DNA of 6,430 nt from Halanaerobiaceae bacterium. GTDB lineage: Bacteria; Bacillota_F; Halanaerobiia; Halanaerobiales; CSSED10-376. A model generated the notes under the pieces. The model was given only the letters and a program-made list of their open reading frames with translations, did no database searches and was not told the origin of the DNA. Positions 1-5,836 of this stretch are shown here, one piece after another. Where the stretch lies: contig PWOK01000233.1 in the NCBI GenBank assembly GCA_003557445.1, forward strand, positions 1 to 6,430, given 5' to 3'. A program made the translations under genes and the position numbers. How positions within the stretch are numbered: position 1 is the stretch's first letter; every line of letters begins with the position of its first letter.

Positions 1-906
1 AGTAATCAGTTAAATGTAAGCAGAACTACTATTTCCAATTACATAAATGAACTTAGAAATCTGGGTTATATTATTGAATCCCGAACTAAACAGGGATATA
101 GATTAGTAAAAACACCTGATAAAATTATACCTGAGGAAATATTTAAAGGATTAAATACAGAGATAATAGGACAAACTGTTTTCTGTTTTGATACCATAAA
201 ATCTACCAATGAAAAAGCAAAAATACTGGCTGAGGAGGAAGTTCCCTCAGGAACCCTGGTTATTGCGGAGCGCCAACAGGAAGGCAGAGGGAGAAGAGGC
301 AAAAAATGGTTCTCACCTGATGGTGGTTTATGGTTTTCTTTGATTTTAAGACCTGAGTTTTCTCCGGAAAAAGCTCCATTTTTGACTATTATTGCAGCTT
401 TAGCCATAAAAAAAGTATTAAATAAATATGACATTAAACCTTTTGCAAAATGGCCCAATGATATATTACTAAAAGGAAAAAAAGTATCGGGAGTATTAAC
501 TGAATTAAGTGCAGAAATAGATCAGATTAAGTATGCTGTAATAGGTATTGGTATAAATGTTAATCAAAAAAAACTTCCTGAAGATATAAAGGATATAGCT
601 GTTTCTTTAAAACAGTTTACTGGAAAAAAAACAAATAGGATTAAACTTCTTCAGGAAATATTATGTGTTTTTGAAAAATATTATTATCAGTTGCAGGAAA
701 ATAAGGAAAAAGAAATAATTACTATGTGGAAAAAAGAACTAAATATTTTAAATAAAGAGGTAAAAATAAAAGCTAATAACAATGTATATCAGGGTAAGGC
801 AGTTGATATTTCAGATGGAGGAGCCCTGATTATTGAAGACAGGAAAGGCAAAAGACATACTTTCTGGTCTGGAGAAGCCAGCCTTGTAAAAAATCAGGCA
901 GAATAA
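1..906 (+). CDS. birA: Biotin-[acetyl-CoA-carboxylase] ligase / biotin operon repressor BirA (5' end missing)
   Basis: Bifunctional BirA: it activates biotin with ATP to biotinyl-5'-AMP, attaches it to the biotin carrier protein of carboxylases, and represses biotin genes through an N-terminal winged helix. The reading frame is open from base 1 and gives 301 visible residues. The window starts inside the helix-turn-helix (NVSRTTISNYI, visible residues 5-15, then the wing ending GYRL). Comparison with remembered E. coli BirA suggests about 25 residues are missing. The biotin/AMP loop GRGRRG is at visible residues 95-100 and KWPND at 150-154. K161 in KKVSG aligns with E. coli catalytic Lys183, and GIGINV follows. 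The C-terminal SH3-like domain begins near residue 261 (YQGKAVDISDGGALI) and ends around FWSGEASL. An internal ATG at 340 would remove the HTH and the GRGRRG loop, so it is not the start. coaX follows after 28 nt, probably in the same operon. Identity is secure; repressor function is inferred from the HTH. Confidence 0.96.
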   Translation, partial: SNQLNVSRTTISNYINELRNLGYIIESRTKQGYRLVKTPDKIIPEEIFKGLNTEIIGQTVFCFDTIKSTNEKAKILAEEEVPSGTLVIAERQQEGRGRRGKKWFSPDGGLWFSLILRPEFSPEKAPFLTIIAALAIKKVLNKYDIKPFAKWPNDILLKGKKVSGVLTELSAEIDQIKYAVIGIGINVNQKKLPEDIKDIAVSLKQFTGKKTNRIKLLQEILCVFEKYYYQLQENKEKEIITMWKKELNILNKEVKIKANNNVYQGKAVDISDGGALIIEDRKGKRHTFWSGEASLVKNQAE

Positions 907-934
907 AAAAACTAAAGAAAGGATTTGAGAGAGT

Positions 935-1708
935 ATGATTTTAACAGTTGATACGGGAAACACTAATACAGTACTGGGAATATATGATAGAGGAAAAAGG
1001 AAAACTCACTGGAGGATATCCACAGATAAAGACAAAACAGCCGATGAATATGGTGTTTTATTCAGGAATTTTTTTTCTTATGCTGAAATTAAGAGGTCAT
1101 CTATAAATGGAATTATAATTTCCAGTGTTGTTCCTCCAATTGTAACAGTTTTACAGGAGACTGCAAACAGATATTTTAATTTAAAACCGATGATAATTGG
1201 CCCTGGAATAAAAACAGGGATAAATATTAAAGTGGAAAACCCACCTGAAGTTGGAGCTGATAGAATAGTCAATGCAGTGGCAGCCCTGCAAAAGTATGGA
1301 GGTCCTCTGATTATTGTGGATTTTGGTACTGCAACTACTTTCTGTGCTGTTTCAGAAAAAAATGATTATCTGGGAGGGGCTATTGCTCCCGGAATTGAGA
1401 TATCTACAGAGGCTTTATTTAGCTATGCTGCAAAATTACCCCGGATTGAACTAAAAGCTCCCAAAAAAGCTATTGGCAGAAATACAGTTTCCGGAATGCA
1501 GTCCGGTATTATCTATGGTTTTGTGGGTCAGGTTGAAGCAATTATCAGACGTTTTAAAAAAGAAATAAAAAAAGAATGTAAGGTTGTTGCCACCGGTGGA
1601 CTGGTTGATTTAATTGCTTCAGAAACAGAATTGATAGATTATACAGAACCATTTCTTACACTGGATGGTCTTTATCATATAAGCAAGTTGAATGGGATTG
1701 AGGAGTGA
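935..1708 (+). CDS. coaX: Type III pantothenate kinase CoaX
   Basis: Phosphorylates pantothenate to 4'-phosphopantothenate, the first step of coenzyme A synthesis, in the cytosol. Type III enzymes belong to the ASKHA (acetate/sugar kinase-Hsp70-actin) fold and are known for needing a monovalent cation and escaping CoA feedback inhibition. The 257 residues match the usual length of about 255-260. Visible motifs in order: phosphate-binding DTGNTNT (6-12), the pantothenate-site stretch PPEVGADR (103-110), the second phosphate motif DFGTATTF (129-136), GGAIAPG (147-153) and the adenosine motif ATGG (219-222). No key residue appears lost. The ATG is preceded by GAAAGGA (917-923), and a further GAGAG lies closer to the start. 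It sits 28 nt after birA and 4 nt before dusB, so co-transcription is likely. The type III assignment is firm because the motifs differ from those of CoaA and CoaW. Confidence 0.97.
   Translation: MILTVDTGNTNTVLGIYDRGKRKTHWRISTDKDKTADEYGVLFRNFFSYAEIKRSSINGIIISSVVPPIVTVLQETANRYFNLKPMIIGPGIKTGINIKVENPPEVGADRIVNAVAALQKYGGPLIIVDFGTATTFCAVSEKNDYLGGAIAPGIEISTEALFSYAAKLPRIELKAPKKAIGRNTVSGMQSGIIYGFVGQVEAIIRRFKKEIKKECKVVATGGLVDLIASETELIDYTEPFLTLDGLYHISKLNGIEE
1700..1705 (+). promoter_or_regulatory. Shine-Dalgarno site that fixes the dusB start
   Basis: GAGGAG lies 7 nt before the ATG at 1713 and is formed by the last two sense codons of coaX. It selects ATG 1713 over the upstream in-frame ATG at 1692, which has no comparable site and would overlap coaX. 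The arrangement suggests translational coupling of the two genes. Confidence 0.8.
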
Positions 1709-1712
1709 AAGA

Positions 1713-2699
1713 ATGAAAATTGATAATTTGCAGGTAGAGCAATCTGTTTTAGTGGCACCTATGGCAGGAGTTACTGATTATCCCTACCGACAAATATTAA
1801 GAGAAATGGGAGCAAATCTTCTTTATACAGAAATGGTTAGCAGTAAAGGTGTTATTTATAATAATGAAAATACCAAAAATATAATTAATTTTTGGAATAA
1901 AAATTCTTTTTTAAATGGTGTACAAATATTTGGTGAAGATCCTGAAATTATGGCGGAAGCAGCGGCTTTTATTGAGGAAAAACACAAACCAGATATTATT
2001 GATATTAATATGGGATGTCCTGCCCCCAAAATAGTAAAAACTGGTTCTGGAGCAGCACTGATGAAAAACAAAAAAATAGCAGGTAATATAATTGAAGAAG
2101 TTGTTAATAGAGTTAATATTCCGGTTACAGTAAAAATGAGAGCAGGCTGGGATCAAAACAAAAAAAATGCCCCTGAAATTGCAAAAATTGCTGAAGAAAA
2201 AGGGGCAGGAGCAGTAACTGTTCATGGGCGTACAAGAAATCAGTTTTATAAAGGAAATGCAGACTGGAATATTATTAAAAATGTAAAATCTGCAGTTAAG
2301 ATACCGGTTATTGGTAATGGTGATGTGTTTTCACCTGAGCTGGCCCGGAAAATGCTTGAAGAAACTGGTTGTGATGCGGTTATGGTTGCCCGTGGTATTC
2401 AGGGAAATCCCTGGCTCTTTAAAAGAGTAAGTCATTTTATAAAAACCGGTATTTTAAGGGAAAAACCCGATTATAAAGATAAAATTGAAATGGCAATTTA
2501 CCACCTTCAAAAATCAGTTGATTATTATGGTCAACGGGTTGCTATTCCCAAAATGCGCAAACATATAGCCTGGTATTTAAAAGGTTTACCCTGTTCAACA
2601 GAGATTAAAGAAAAAATAAATAGAATTAATAATTTAGAAAAATTAAAAAAAGTATTACAGGATTATTTACAACAATTAAATATCATAATAAATTCTTAA
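1713..2699 (+). CDS. dusB: tRNA-dihydrouridine synthase, DusB type
   Basis: FMN-dependent enzyme that uses NADPH to reduce specific uridines in the tRNA D-loop to dihydrouridine. It has an N-terminal TIM barrel that binds FMN and a small C-terminal helical domain that recognises tRNA. With the start at 1713 the protein has 328 residues, normal for DusB. Visible motifs: FMN-contacting APMAGVTD (15-22), EMVSS (40-44), the GCPAPKIVKTGSG stretch (101-113) with catalytic Cys102, VKMRAGWD (140-147), VHGRTR (170-175), the phosphate-binding GNGDV (201-205) and VARGIQGNPW (225-234). The C-terminal MRKH..WYLKG (281-291) is typical of the family. A longer frame from ATG 1692 adds seven non-conserved residues (MGLRSER) and overlaps coaX, so it is disfavoured. 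The 3' end overlaps the convergent Mur ligase gene by 17 nt. The DusB subtype rests on overall resemblance and on the clostridial gene order with greA nearby. Confidence 0.95.
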   Translation: MKIDNLQVEQSVLVAPMAGVTDYPYRQILREMGANLLYTEMVSSKGVIYNNENTKNIINFWNKNSFLNGVQIFGEDPEIMAEAAAFIEEKHKPDIIDINMGCPAPKIVKTGSGAALMKNKKIAGNIIEEVVNRVNIPVTVKMRAGWDQNKKNAPEIAKIAEEKGAGAVTVHGRTRNQFYKGNADWNIIKNVKSAVKIPVIGNGDVFSPELARKMLEETGCDAVMVARGIQGNPWLFKRVSHFIKTGILREKPDYKDKIEMAIYHLQKSVDYYGQRVAIPKMRKHIAWYLKGLPCSTEIKEKINRINNLEKLKKVLQDYLQQLNIIINS

Positions 2700-4128
2700 T
2701 CATAGTGGCAGCATTATCCATGGGATGAGGGCCAAGTAGTAATATCAAATCACCCTTATTTACTTTTTTTAAGACAGTATTAAGTGCTGGTGTAAGTTCT
2801 TGAAAATGAAGGTAATATATATTGTTTTCTGTTAAAGTATTTAAGAATATTTTTTCTTCATCATTTGAGACCTTATCTGTTTTTTTAGCAACATCATTAC
2901 AGTTTGAGGTTAACAATTCATAGTTACCCAATTTTTTGAGCCATTTACTGAGAGTAAGGGCATTTGCCCTGTTGATTTTTGTTCCCCGGTTCCCCCTCAG
3001 AGAATTCACAATTAATAATTTTTCAAAGGGCAAATTCTCTATGGTCTGGAATACCGCCTGATAACTTCCGGGATTATGAGCACAATCATCAATAATATAA
3101 AAATCATTATCATAAATCAACTGCATTCTTCTCCAGACACCTTTAAATCTATTGAAAAAAGCCTGTATCACTTCAGGCTTAATATTATAATAAAGACCAA
3201 TGGTAATGGCAATTAAAACATTATAAATATTATGCTGGCCTGGAAGATTGGTTTTTACAGGTAATTTACAGGGTGAGATAATACGATTTTTATGTTTTAA
3301 AGGCTTTTTAAGATGATAGATAAAATCAGTATGATACGAATCATTTTTTATATCAGTTGCCATAATATCAGATTCAGAATTAATACTAAAATATATCTGG
3401 TTACTGGCAATTTCTCCAAAAGACTTAAGATGAAAATTATCATGGTTGATTAATACCAGAGTATTTTTGTTTTTTTCTTCAAGGAAACTTTTTTTTACTT
3501 CCAGATAATCTTTAAAATTGGAATGGAGATCAAAGTGATCAGCTGTAATATTGGTCCCAACTTTAACATCAAAATAAGTATCTGTAATTCTTTTTAATTT
3601 AATTCCATGTGAAGAAATTTCCATACAGGCATATTTTAAATTGTTGTTGACCATTTTTTTTAAATAATTCTGTAATAAAACAGGTGGAGGAGTTGTTAAA
3701 CCACCTTCTTTTATTTTTTCACCTGTATCCACCCTGACTGTACCTATTAAACCTGCTTTTTTGTTTTCATAATTCAACAAATTATAAATAAGGTGAGTTG
3801 TAGTGGTTTTACCATTGGTTCCAGTAACTCCAATAACATTGATTTTTTTTGAAGGATAATCATAAAACCGGGCAGCAAGTTCACCCAGGAATTTTCTGCT
3901 ATCATCAACCTGAATAATATTAACTCTGTCTGATTGAAAAGGTTTTTCAGTAAAAATAATACTGGCACCATTATTAATTGCCTGTTCAATATATTTATGG
4001 CCATCATCTTCTATACCTTTAATAGCTACAAAAGCATAACCCTGTTTAACTTTTCTAGAATCACAGGTTACTCCATTTATATTAGAAAAAAGTTTATCAG
4101 TTTTTTCATTTTTTACTTTTAATTTCAA
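2683..4128 (-). CDS. MurE-like Mur ligase family protein with remodelled amino-acid site
   Basis: Mur ligases join an amino acid or peptide to a carboxylate through an acyl-phosphate; MurE adds the third residue to UDP-MurNAc-L-Ala-D-Glu in peptidoglycan synthesis. The 481-residue protein is near MurE length and has all three domains. The N-terminal UDP-binding part includes CDSRKVKQGYAFVAIKG (22-38) and DDGHKYI (41-47). The central ATPase carries the P-loop GVTGTNGKTTTT (100-111), TTPPP (145-149), MEISSHG (169-175) and TADHFDLH (195-202). Lys212 in YLEVKKSF is the probable carbamylated lysine. The C-terminal domain has RRM (333-335) and DDCAHNPGS (347-355). The MurE DNPR motif is replaced by TSNCND (407-412) and the GKGHE motif by GPHPMDN (466-472), so both amino-acid-binding signatures are absent. 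The start is TTG, with GGAGG 8 nt upstream and an in-frame TAA directly before it. The gene is convergent with dusB and divergent from the HTH gene, not in a cell-wall cluster. Family is certain; the substrate is unknown. A paralogue beside a normal murE elsewhere is my inference. Confidence 0.88.
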   Translation of the reverse strand: MKLKVKNEKTDKLFSNINGVTCDSRKVKQGYAFVAIKGIEDDGHKYIEQAINNGASIIFTEKPFQSDRVNIIQVDDSRKFLGELAARFYDYPSKKINVIGVTGTNGKTTTTHLIYNLLNYENKKAGLIGTVRVDTGEKIKEGGLTTPPPVLLQNYLKKMVNNNLKYACMEISSHGIKLKRITDTYFDVKVGTNITADHFDLHSNFKDYLEVKKSFLEEKNKNTLVLINHDNFHLKSFGEIASNQIYFSINSESDIMATDIKNDSYHTDFIYHLKKPLKHKNRIISPCKLPVKTNLPGQHNIYNVLIAITIGLYYNIKPEVIQAFFNRFKGVWRRMQLIYDNDFYIIDDCAHNPGSYQAVFQTIENLPFEKLLIVNSLRGNRGTKINRANALTLSKWLKKLGNYELLTSNCNDVAKKTDKVSNDEEKIFLNTLTENNIYYLHFQELTPALNTVLKKVNKGDLILLLGPHPMDNAATMIKNLL

Positions 4129-4136
4129 TTAAAAAA

Positions 4137-4141
4137 CCTCC
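4137..4141 (-). promoter_or_regulatory. Shine-Dalgarno site that fixes a TTG start
   Basis: GGAGG on the minus strand ends 8 nt before TTG 4128-4126. An in-frame TAA immediately precedes the TTG, so no longer product is possible. No early in-frame ATG offers a better start, and the UDP-binding domain needs this N-terminus. Confidence 0.85.
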
Positions 4142-4165
4142 GAATTATCTGTATGATTATTAATT

Positions 4166-4174
4166 ATTATATCA
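4166..4174 (-). promoter_or_regulatory. Extended -10 promoter of the Mur ligase gene
   Basis: Reading the minus strand, TGATATAAT combines the extended element TGn with a consensus -10 TATAAT. No good -35 is seen at 17 nt (closest CTATTA), which is acceptable for an extended -10 promoter. Transcription would begin near 4159, giving a leader of about 30 nt that contains the GGAGG site. The sequence match is clear; activity is inferred. Confidence 0.65.
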
Positions 4175-4226
4175 CATAGATAAATATTTAATAGTTTTTT
4201 ATTTTTGAAGAAATATATAGATATTA

Positions 4227-4255
4227 AGGTTAATGCTTGCAAAAAAACAGGTTAA
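4227..4255 (+). repeat. Direct repeat AGGTTAA, two copies 22 nt apart, over the -35 region
   Basis: Identical AGGTTAA heptamers at 4227-4233 and 4249-4255 lie just upstream of the -35 hexamer and inside the -35/-10 spacer. A 22-nt period is close to two DNA turns, so both copies would face the same side of the helix. This is a possible operator for the adjacent HTH protein or another regulator. A chance pair is quite possible in such A+T-rich sequence. Confidence 0.35.
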
Positions 4256-4265
4256 ATGGTAAAAT
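4237..4265 (+). promoter_or_regulatory. Sigma-A-type promoter of the HTH / 301-aa protein operon
   Basis: TTGCAA (4237-4242), a 17-nt spacer and TAAAAT (4260-4265) form a good vegetative promoter, each hexamer with one or two departures from consensus. Transcription would begin around 4272, leaving a leader of about 35 nt before ATG 4308. An AAAGGTGAT Shine-Dalgarno site lies at 4296-4304. It is divergent from the Mur ligase promoter about 65 bp away, so one regulator could affect both. Confidence 0.7.
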
Positions 4266-4307
4266 ACCAGTGTGAATAATATTTAATTAACTTAAAAAGG
4301 TGATATT

Positions 4308-4844
4308 ATGGATTTTTCCCGGATTGGTGATAAAATAATAAATAATAAAAGAATATCAAGGACAATAAAAAAAATAATTAAATTAAGAGAAAAAGGATAT
4401 TCTCAATCCCGAGTAGCCCGGGAAATAGGAGTGGATAGGAGCTTCATATCCCGTCTTGAAAGTATAGGAGAAATAAGAAAGGGAGATAGAATAGCACTGG
4501 TAGGTTTTCCTGTAAAAAATAAAGAAGAAATAGTAAAAATGGCCAGAAATTATGGTATAGAATATATATTTATATTAACAGAAAAAGAAAGATGGGATTT
4601 CATAGAAAAAAAAAGTGGTCTTGAATTGTTTAATAGAATAATGGAAATTTTGATCAATTTGAAAGAATTTGATTTAATTATATTTTTAGGCTCTGATATG
4701 AGGCTGGATCTTGTTGATAAATTAATGGAAGGTAAAGTAGTAGGACTGGAAATTGGTAGTTCTCCCATTGATGAAGATAAATATGTTAATCCTCAAGATA
4801 TAACCAAAATACTGGATAAATTTACAGAGGACCAGAAGGGATGA
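4308..4844 (+). CDS. HTH transcriptional regulator-like protein with conserved alpha/beta C-terminal domain
   Basis: A 178-residue cytosolic protein with no signal or membrane segment. The N-terminal part holds a helix-turn-helix of the resolvase/XRE-like kind: KLREKGYSQSRVAREIGV then DRSFISRLE, about residues 25-51. The SxxxVAxxxGVDRSFISRLE pattern is a strong DNA-binding signature. From residue 60 a separate alpha/beta domain follows, with strand-like IALVGFP (62-68), YIFILTEKERWDF (86-98), FDLIIFLGSD (121-130) and VVGLEIGSSPIDEDKYVNP (144-162). I do not recognise this domain as a named ligand-binding fold. I recall similar two-domain proteins in clostridia next to the same downstream gene. 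The start is ATG with AAGGTGAT just upstream. The stop is 4 nt before the next start, so the two are certainly co-translated and probably functionally linked. The ligand and targets are unknown; autoregulation is a guess based on the AGGTTAA repeats in its promoter. Confidence 0.8.
   Translation: MDFSRIGDKIINNKRISRTIKKIIKLREKGYSQSRVAREIGVDRSFISRLESIGEIRKGDRIALVGFPVKNKEEIVKMARNYGIEYIFILTEKERWDFIEKKSGLELFNRIMEILINLKEFDLIIFLGSDMRLDLVDKLMEGKVVGLEIGSSPIDEDKYVNPQDITKILDKFTEDQKG
4834..4840 (+). promoter_or_regulatory. Shine-Dalgarno site that fixes a GTG start
   Basis: AGAAGGG lies 8 nt before GTG 4849 and within the last codons of the upstream gene. The ATG at 4841 is out of frame with the 301-aa protein, so GTG 4849 is the supported start. 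The 4-nt gap after the upstream stop suggests translational coupling. Confidence 0.75.
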
Positions 4845-4848
4845 TACT

Positions 4849-5754
4849 GTGAAAAAAGTATTAAGTATTAGTCTTGGTTCCAGTAAAAGAAATCATAAAG
4901 TTGAAACTACAATTTTAAACAAAAAAATTTCAATCGAACGAATTGGTACAGATGGCAGCAGAAAAAAAGCAATTAAATTATTCAGAGAACTCGATGGTAA
5001 ATATGATGCTTTTGGTCTTGGTGGTATGGATATATATATTTATACTGCCGGAAAAAAATATCAAATAAGAGAAAGTAAAAAAATTATCAAAAATGCAAAA
5101 AGAACACCTGTGGTTGATGGAAGTGGTCTTAAAAATACTCTGGAACGTAATGTTTTAAATAACTTACATAATGAAAATATTATTAAATTTGACAATAAAA
5201 CAGTTCTCCTGGTATCAGCTGTAGATAGATTTGGTATGGCTGAAACATTTACTGAACTTGGGGCCAATATCTTGATTGCTGATTTTTTATTTATTCTGGG
5301 AATTCCTTTAATACTTAAATCAATGACATCATTTGAAAAAATAGCCAGGATAGTTGCACCAATGGTAACCAAATTACCTTTTAGGCTTTTATATCCTACA
5401 GGAAATAAACAGAATAGTTCTAAAGTAAGAAAAAAGTATATAAAATATTATAAGGGGGCTGATATTATTGCTGGAGATTTTCATTTAATAAAAAGATATC
5501 TTCCAGATAAAATTGAAGGCAAAATTATTATTACCAATACAGTTTCAGGGGGTGATATTAAAACTTTAAGAAAACACAGGATAGATAAGTTAATTACCAC
5601 CACTCCTGAACTGGCAGGTCGTTCGTTTGGTACCAATGTCATGGAAGCTGTTCTGGTTGCTTTAGCCGAAAAAAAACCACAGGAGATTACATCTGCAGAA
5701 TATAATGAACTTTTGCATAAAATAGATTTCAAACCAAGAATAGTGAAATTTTAA
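4849..5754 (+). CDS. Conserved protein of unknown function ('quinate 5-dehydrogenase'-labelled family)
   Basis: A soluble 301-residue protein starting at GTG. From memory, homologues in clostridia are named quinate 5-dehydrogenase, but I see no shikimate/quinate dehydrogenase signature and no GxGxxG dinucleotide loop. Stretches that look conserved are FGLGGMDIYIYTAGKKY (55-71), PVVDGSGLKNTLER (87-100), VSAVDRFGMAETFTELGANI (122-141), LLYPTG (180-185), ADIIAGDFHLIKRYLP (204-219) and TTPELAGRSFGTNVMEA (251-267). Residues 118-146 run strand-helix-strand (TVLLVSAVDRF, then GMAETFTELGA, then NILIADF), a Rossmann-like pattern without the usual glycines. Residues 140-160 are hydrophobic, but they include D145 and fit a buried core better than a membrane helix. 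The gene follows the HTH protein by 4 nt in one operon, so the pair may form a sensing or regulatory unit. The family resemblance is fairly secure; the enzymatic label should not be trusted from sequence alone. Confidence 0.72.
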   Translation: MKKVLSISLGSSKRNHKVETTILNKKISIERIGTDGSRKKAIKLFRELDGKYDAFGLGGMDIYIYTAGKKYQIRESKKIIKNAKRTPVVDGSGLKNTLERNVLNNLHNENIIKFDNKTVLLVSAVDRFGMAETFTELGANILIADFLFILGIPLILKSMTSFEKIARIVAPMVTKLPFRLLYPTGNKQNSSKVRKKYIKYYKGADIIAGDFHLIKRYLPDKIEGKIIITNTVSGGDIKTLRKHRIDKLITTTPELAGRSFGTNVMEAVLVALAEKKPQEITSAEYNELLHKIDFKPRIVKF

Positions 5755-5797
5755 GAGTTAAACAAATCAGTTTTTCTTGACAAATATTAACTCTTAA
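5751..5797. repeat. Perfect 11-bp inverted repeat spanning a stop codon and the greA -35
   Basis: TTAAGAGTTAA (5751-5761) is the exact reverse complement of TTAACTCTTAA (5787-5797), with 25 nt between. The left arm contains the stop codon of the 301-aa protein gene. The greA -35 hexamer lies between the arms, and the right arm sits in the promoter spacer. It could be an operator, or an RNA stem at the 3' end of the upstream mRNA. It is A+T-rich, so chance occurrence is not negligible. Confidence 0.5.
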
Positions 5798-5805
5798 TTT
5801 ATAAT
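5777..5805 (+). promoter_or_regulatory. Full-consensus sigma-A promoter for greA
   Basis: TTGACA (5777-5782) and TATAAT (5800-5805) are both perfect hexamers separated by exactly 17 nt. Transcription should begin near 5812, giving an unusually long greA leader of about 110 nt. A promoter this strong uncouples greA from the upstream operon. Confidence 0.85.
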
Positions 5806-5836
5806 TGTTAATAATTAAATATTATTTGTTTTTCAA

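Noticed and set aside
340..906. A separate 188-aa ORF starting at 340
   Set aside because: It is the 3' part of birA. The frame is open to base 1 and upstream codons encode the HTH and the GRGRRG biotin loop.
1692..1712. In-frame ATG at 1692 as a longer dusB start
   Set aside because: It overlaps the end of coaX, has no good Shine-Dalgarno site, and adds MGLRSER that the family does not need. ATG 1713 has GAGGAG at 7 nt.
1911..2225. Minus-strand ORF of 104 codons within dusB, with others inside coaX, greA and the 301-aa gene
   Set aside because: All are antisense shadows of genes with clear family motifs, show no recognisable domain, and result from the low frequency of stop codons opposite biased codons.
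2734..2770. Possible dusB terminator: AAGTAG pairing with TTACTT, then five T
   Set aside because: The stem is short, almost all A-U with a G-U and a bulge, and lies inside the Mur ligase coding sequence where base choice is constrained. Too weak to annotate.
3934..4122. Plus-strand 62-codon ORF opposite the Mur ligase 5' end
   Set aside because: It is antisense to the conserved UDP-binding domain, has low-complexity Phe/Ile-rich content and no clear ribosome site.
5268..5328. Hydrophobic run in the 301-aa protein as a membrane helix
   Set aside because: The stretch near residues 140-160 contains Asp145 and Lys157 and fits a strand/helix of a soluble core. No signal peptide or second membrane segment is present.
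5810..5826. AATAAT/ATTATT hairpin at the start of the greA leader
   Set aside because: Six A-U pairs only, expected by chance in this A+T-rich leader. No sign of a riboswitch or conserved fold around it.
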